Assembly: GCF_913063425.1 (NCBI RefSeq)
Contig: NZ_CAJXYK010000015.1
Location: forward strand, 1 to 64,000
Length of the DNA stretch: 64,000 nucleotides
Direction of reading: 5' to 3'
DNA from: an uncultured Thiohalocapsa sp.
GTDB taxonomy: Bacteria > Pseudomonadota > Gammaproteobacteria > Chromatiales > Chromatiaceae
Both the position numbers and the translations under genes were made by a program. The notes under the pieces are model-generated. The model was not told the origin of the DNA, ran no database searches, and was given only the letters and a program-made list of their open reading frames with translations. Numbering within the stretch: position 1 is the stretch's first letter; each line of letters starts with the position of its first letter. Positions 63,314 through 64,000 of this stretch are shown one piece after another.

Positions 63314-64000
63314 ATGCCCCAACCCCGGGTCTTCATCAGCTATAACAGCAAGGACCGCGCGCTCGCCCTGCCGTTGGTGGAGGCGCTGAAGGCCCGCGGC
63401 ATCGAGCCCTGGATCGACCAGGAGCAGCTCCCGCCGGGCAAGACCTGGCTGCCGCTCTTGGAGCAGGGGCTCACGGACTGCACCGCGGTGGTGGTGCTGC
63501 TGGGGCCGAACGGCATCGGCCCGGTGCAGCAGGAAGAGGTCTCGGCGGCCCTGGGCCAGGCCCGCCGCGAGGGCAAGCCGGTGATCCCCGTGCTGCTGAC
63601 GGATGCCGCGCCAACGCCGCCGCTGCTCGGCCAATACGGCCACGCGGACCTCGCCGACGGTCCGCAGGGGGCAGACTTCGAGCGCCTGCTCGCCGCCCTG
63701 ACCGCCCGCCCGGCCCCGCCGCCGCCCCCGCCGCCGCGCGAGCACACTCTCGAGGTCCGTGCCGACGGCGAGGCGCTGACGGCGCGCTGGGACGGCGGCA
63801 ACGAGTTCCCCCTCGCGCTGCCGCTCACCAAGGCGGACCTGGACGAGCTCGCCTGGTACCTGGAGCGCTACATCGACTGGCCGGACGCCGGCGAGCAGGC
63901 CCGCGCCGCGGCGCTGGAGTCCCGGCTGCAAGACTGGGGCGTCGCCCTGCGTGACGCCCTCTTCCCCGGCGGCGAGCAGAACGCGATCTACGCCGGCATC
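63314..64000 (+). CDS. TIR-domain protein with CHAT-associated-like region, cut by the window edge
   Basis: 229 residues visible, still open at the right edge, from ATG 63314 with AGGAG about 10 bases upstream. The TIR domain covers about 4-130: RVFISYNSKDRALALPLVEA, then IEPWIDQEQLPPGKTWLPLL, AVVVLLGPNGIGPVQQEEV and KPVIPVLLTD. A Glu in PVQQEEVSAAL sits where bacterial TIR NADases carry the catalytic residue. A Pro-rich linker (131-141) leads to HTLEVRADGEALTARWDGG, then LPLTKADLDELAWYLERYI and LQDWGVALRDALFPG. This last block resembles the region that commonly precedes a CHAT (caspase-like) protease domain. The protease itself is not in the window, so that reading is inference. Confidence 0.72.
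   Translation, partial: MPQPRVFISYNSKDRALALPLVEALKARGIEPWIDQEQLPPGKTWLPLLEQGLTDCTAVVVLLGPNGIGPVQQEEVSAALGQARREGKPVIPVLLTDAAPTPPLLGQYGHADLADGPQGADFERLLAALTARPAPPPPPPPREHTLEVRADGEALTARWDGGNEFPLALPLTKADLDELAWYLERYIDWPDAGEQARAAALESRLQDWGVALRDALFPGGEQNAIYAGI

Noticed and set aside
1-64000. tRNA, rRNA or tmRNA genes
   Set aside because: I saw no cloverleaf with a TTCRANY T-arm and no rRNA-like stretches; a covariance search would be needed to exclude them fully.

Overview
The window is very GC-rich DNA from what looks like a free-living gammaproteobacterium. The strongest evidence is the block glnD-map-rpsB-tsf-pyrH-frr-uppS-cdsA-dxr-rseP-bamA-skp-lpxD-fabZ-lpxA-lpxB-rnhB, which follows the classical gammaproteobacterial order. 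It encodes UTase/UR, a lipid A outer membrane and the Bam machinery. UbiG implies ubiquinone respiration. A decayed soxZ suggests a sulfur-oxidising ancestry, and an RpfE-type protein is of a kind met in Xanthomonadales and Chromatiales. A Chromatiales/Ectothiorhodospiraceae-like host is my inference and is not proven.

Layout. (1) 1-1478: a glycosyltransferase cut off at its 5' end, next to what may be the edge of a mobile element. (2) 9810 down to 1530: a seven-gene minus-strand MoxR/DUF58/DUF4381/BatA/BatB/BatC/BatD operon, with palindromes upstream. (3) 10159-14609: small genes, a nitroreductase-like protein, a gluzincin-like peptidase, and two frameshifted relics (soxZ and a DUF5615 toxin). 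(4) 14777-22518: prfC, an RpfE-type protein, YbaK, DUF427, DUF938, a lipoprotein and membrane or secreted hypotheticals, with heptanucleotide arrays in the spacers. (5) 22669-41870: the conserved nitrogen-signalling, translation and envelope block. (6) 41959-52651: YihY, a TlpA-like thioredoxin, then a surface-glycan island of acyltransferase, FkbM methyltransferase, flippase, two tandem 345-residue paralogues of unknown function and a GH100 invertase. (7) 52736-59697: two small envelope proteins, ubiG, an NAD(P)-binding protein, a Uma2 protein with a heptad-repeat tail, the divergent MTA-salvage pair mtaD/mtnA, and a secreted cupin. (8) 59944-64000: two tandem ATP-grasp paralogues, a truncated Uma2 relic, and a TIR-domain protein that runs off the right edge. 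Its second region looks like the part that precedes a CHAT (caspase-like) protease.

Themes. Short tandem repeats are unusually common and often sit exactly at gene starts (batD, glnD, pyrH, dxr) or in spacers as 7-bp units. REP-like palindromes built on ACTGAAGT occur in two intergenic regions. The candidates for undescribed biology are the TIR/CHAT-like edge protein with its ATP-grasp and Uma2 neighbours, and the tandem 345-residue family beside the flippase.
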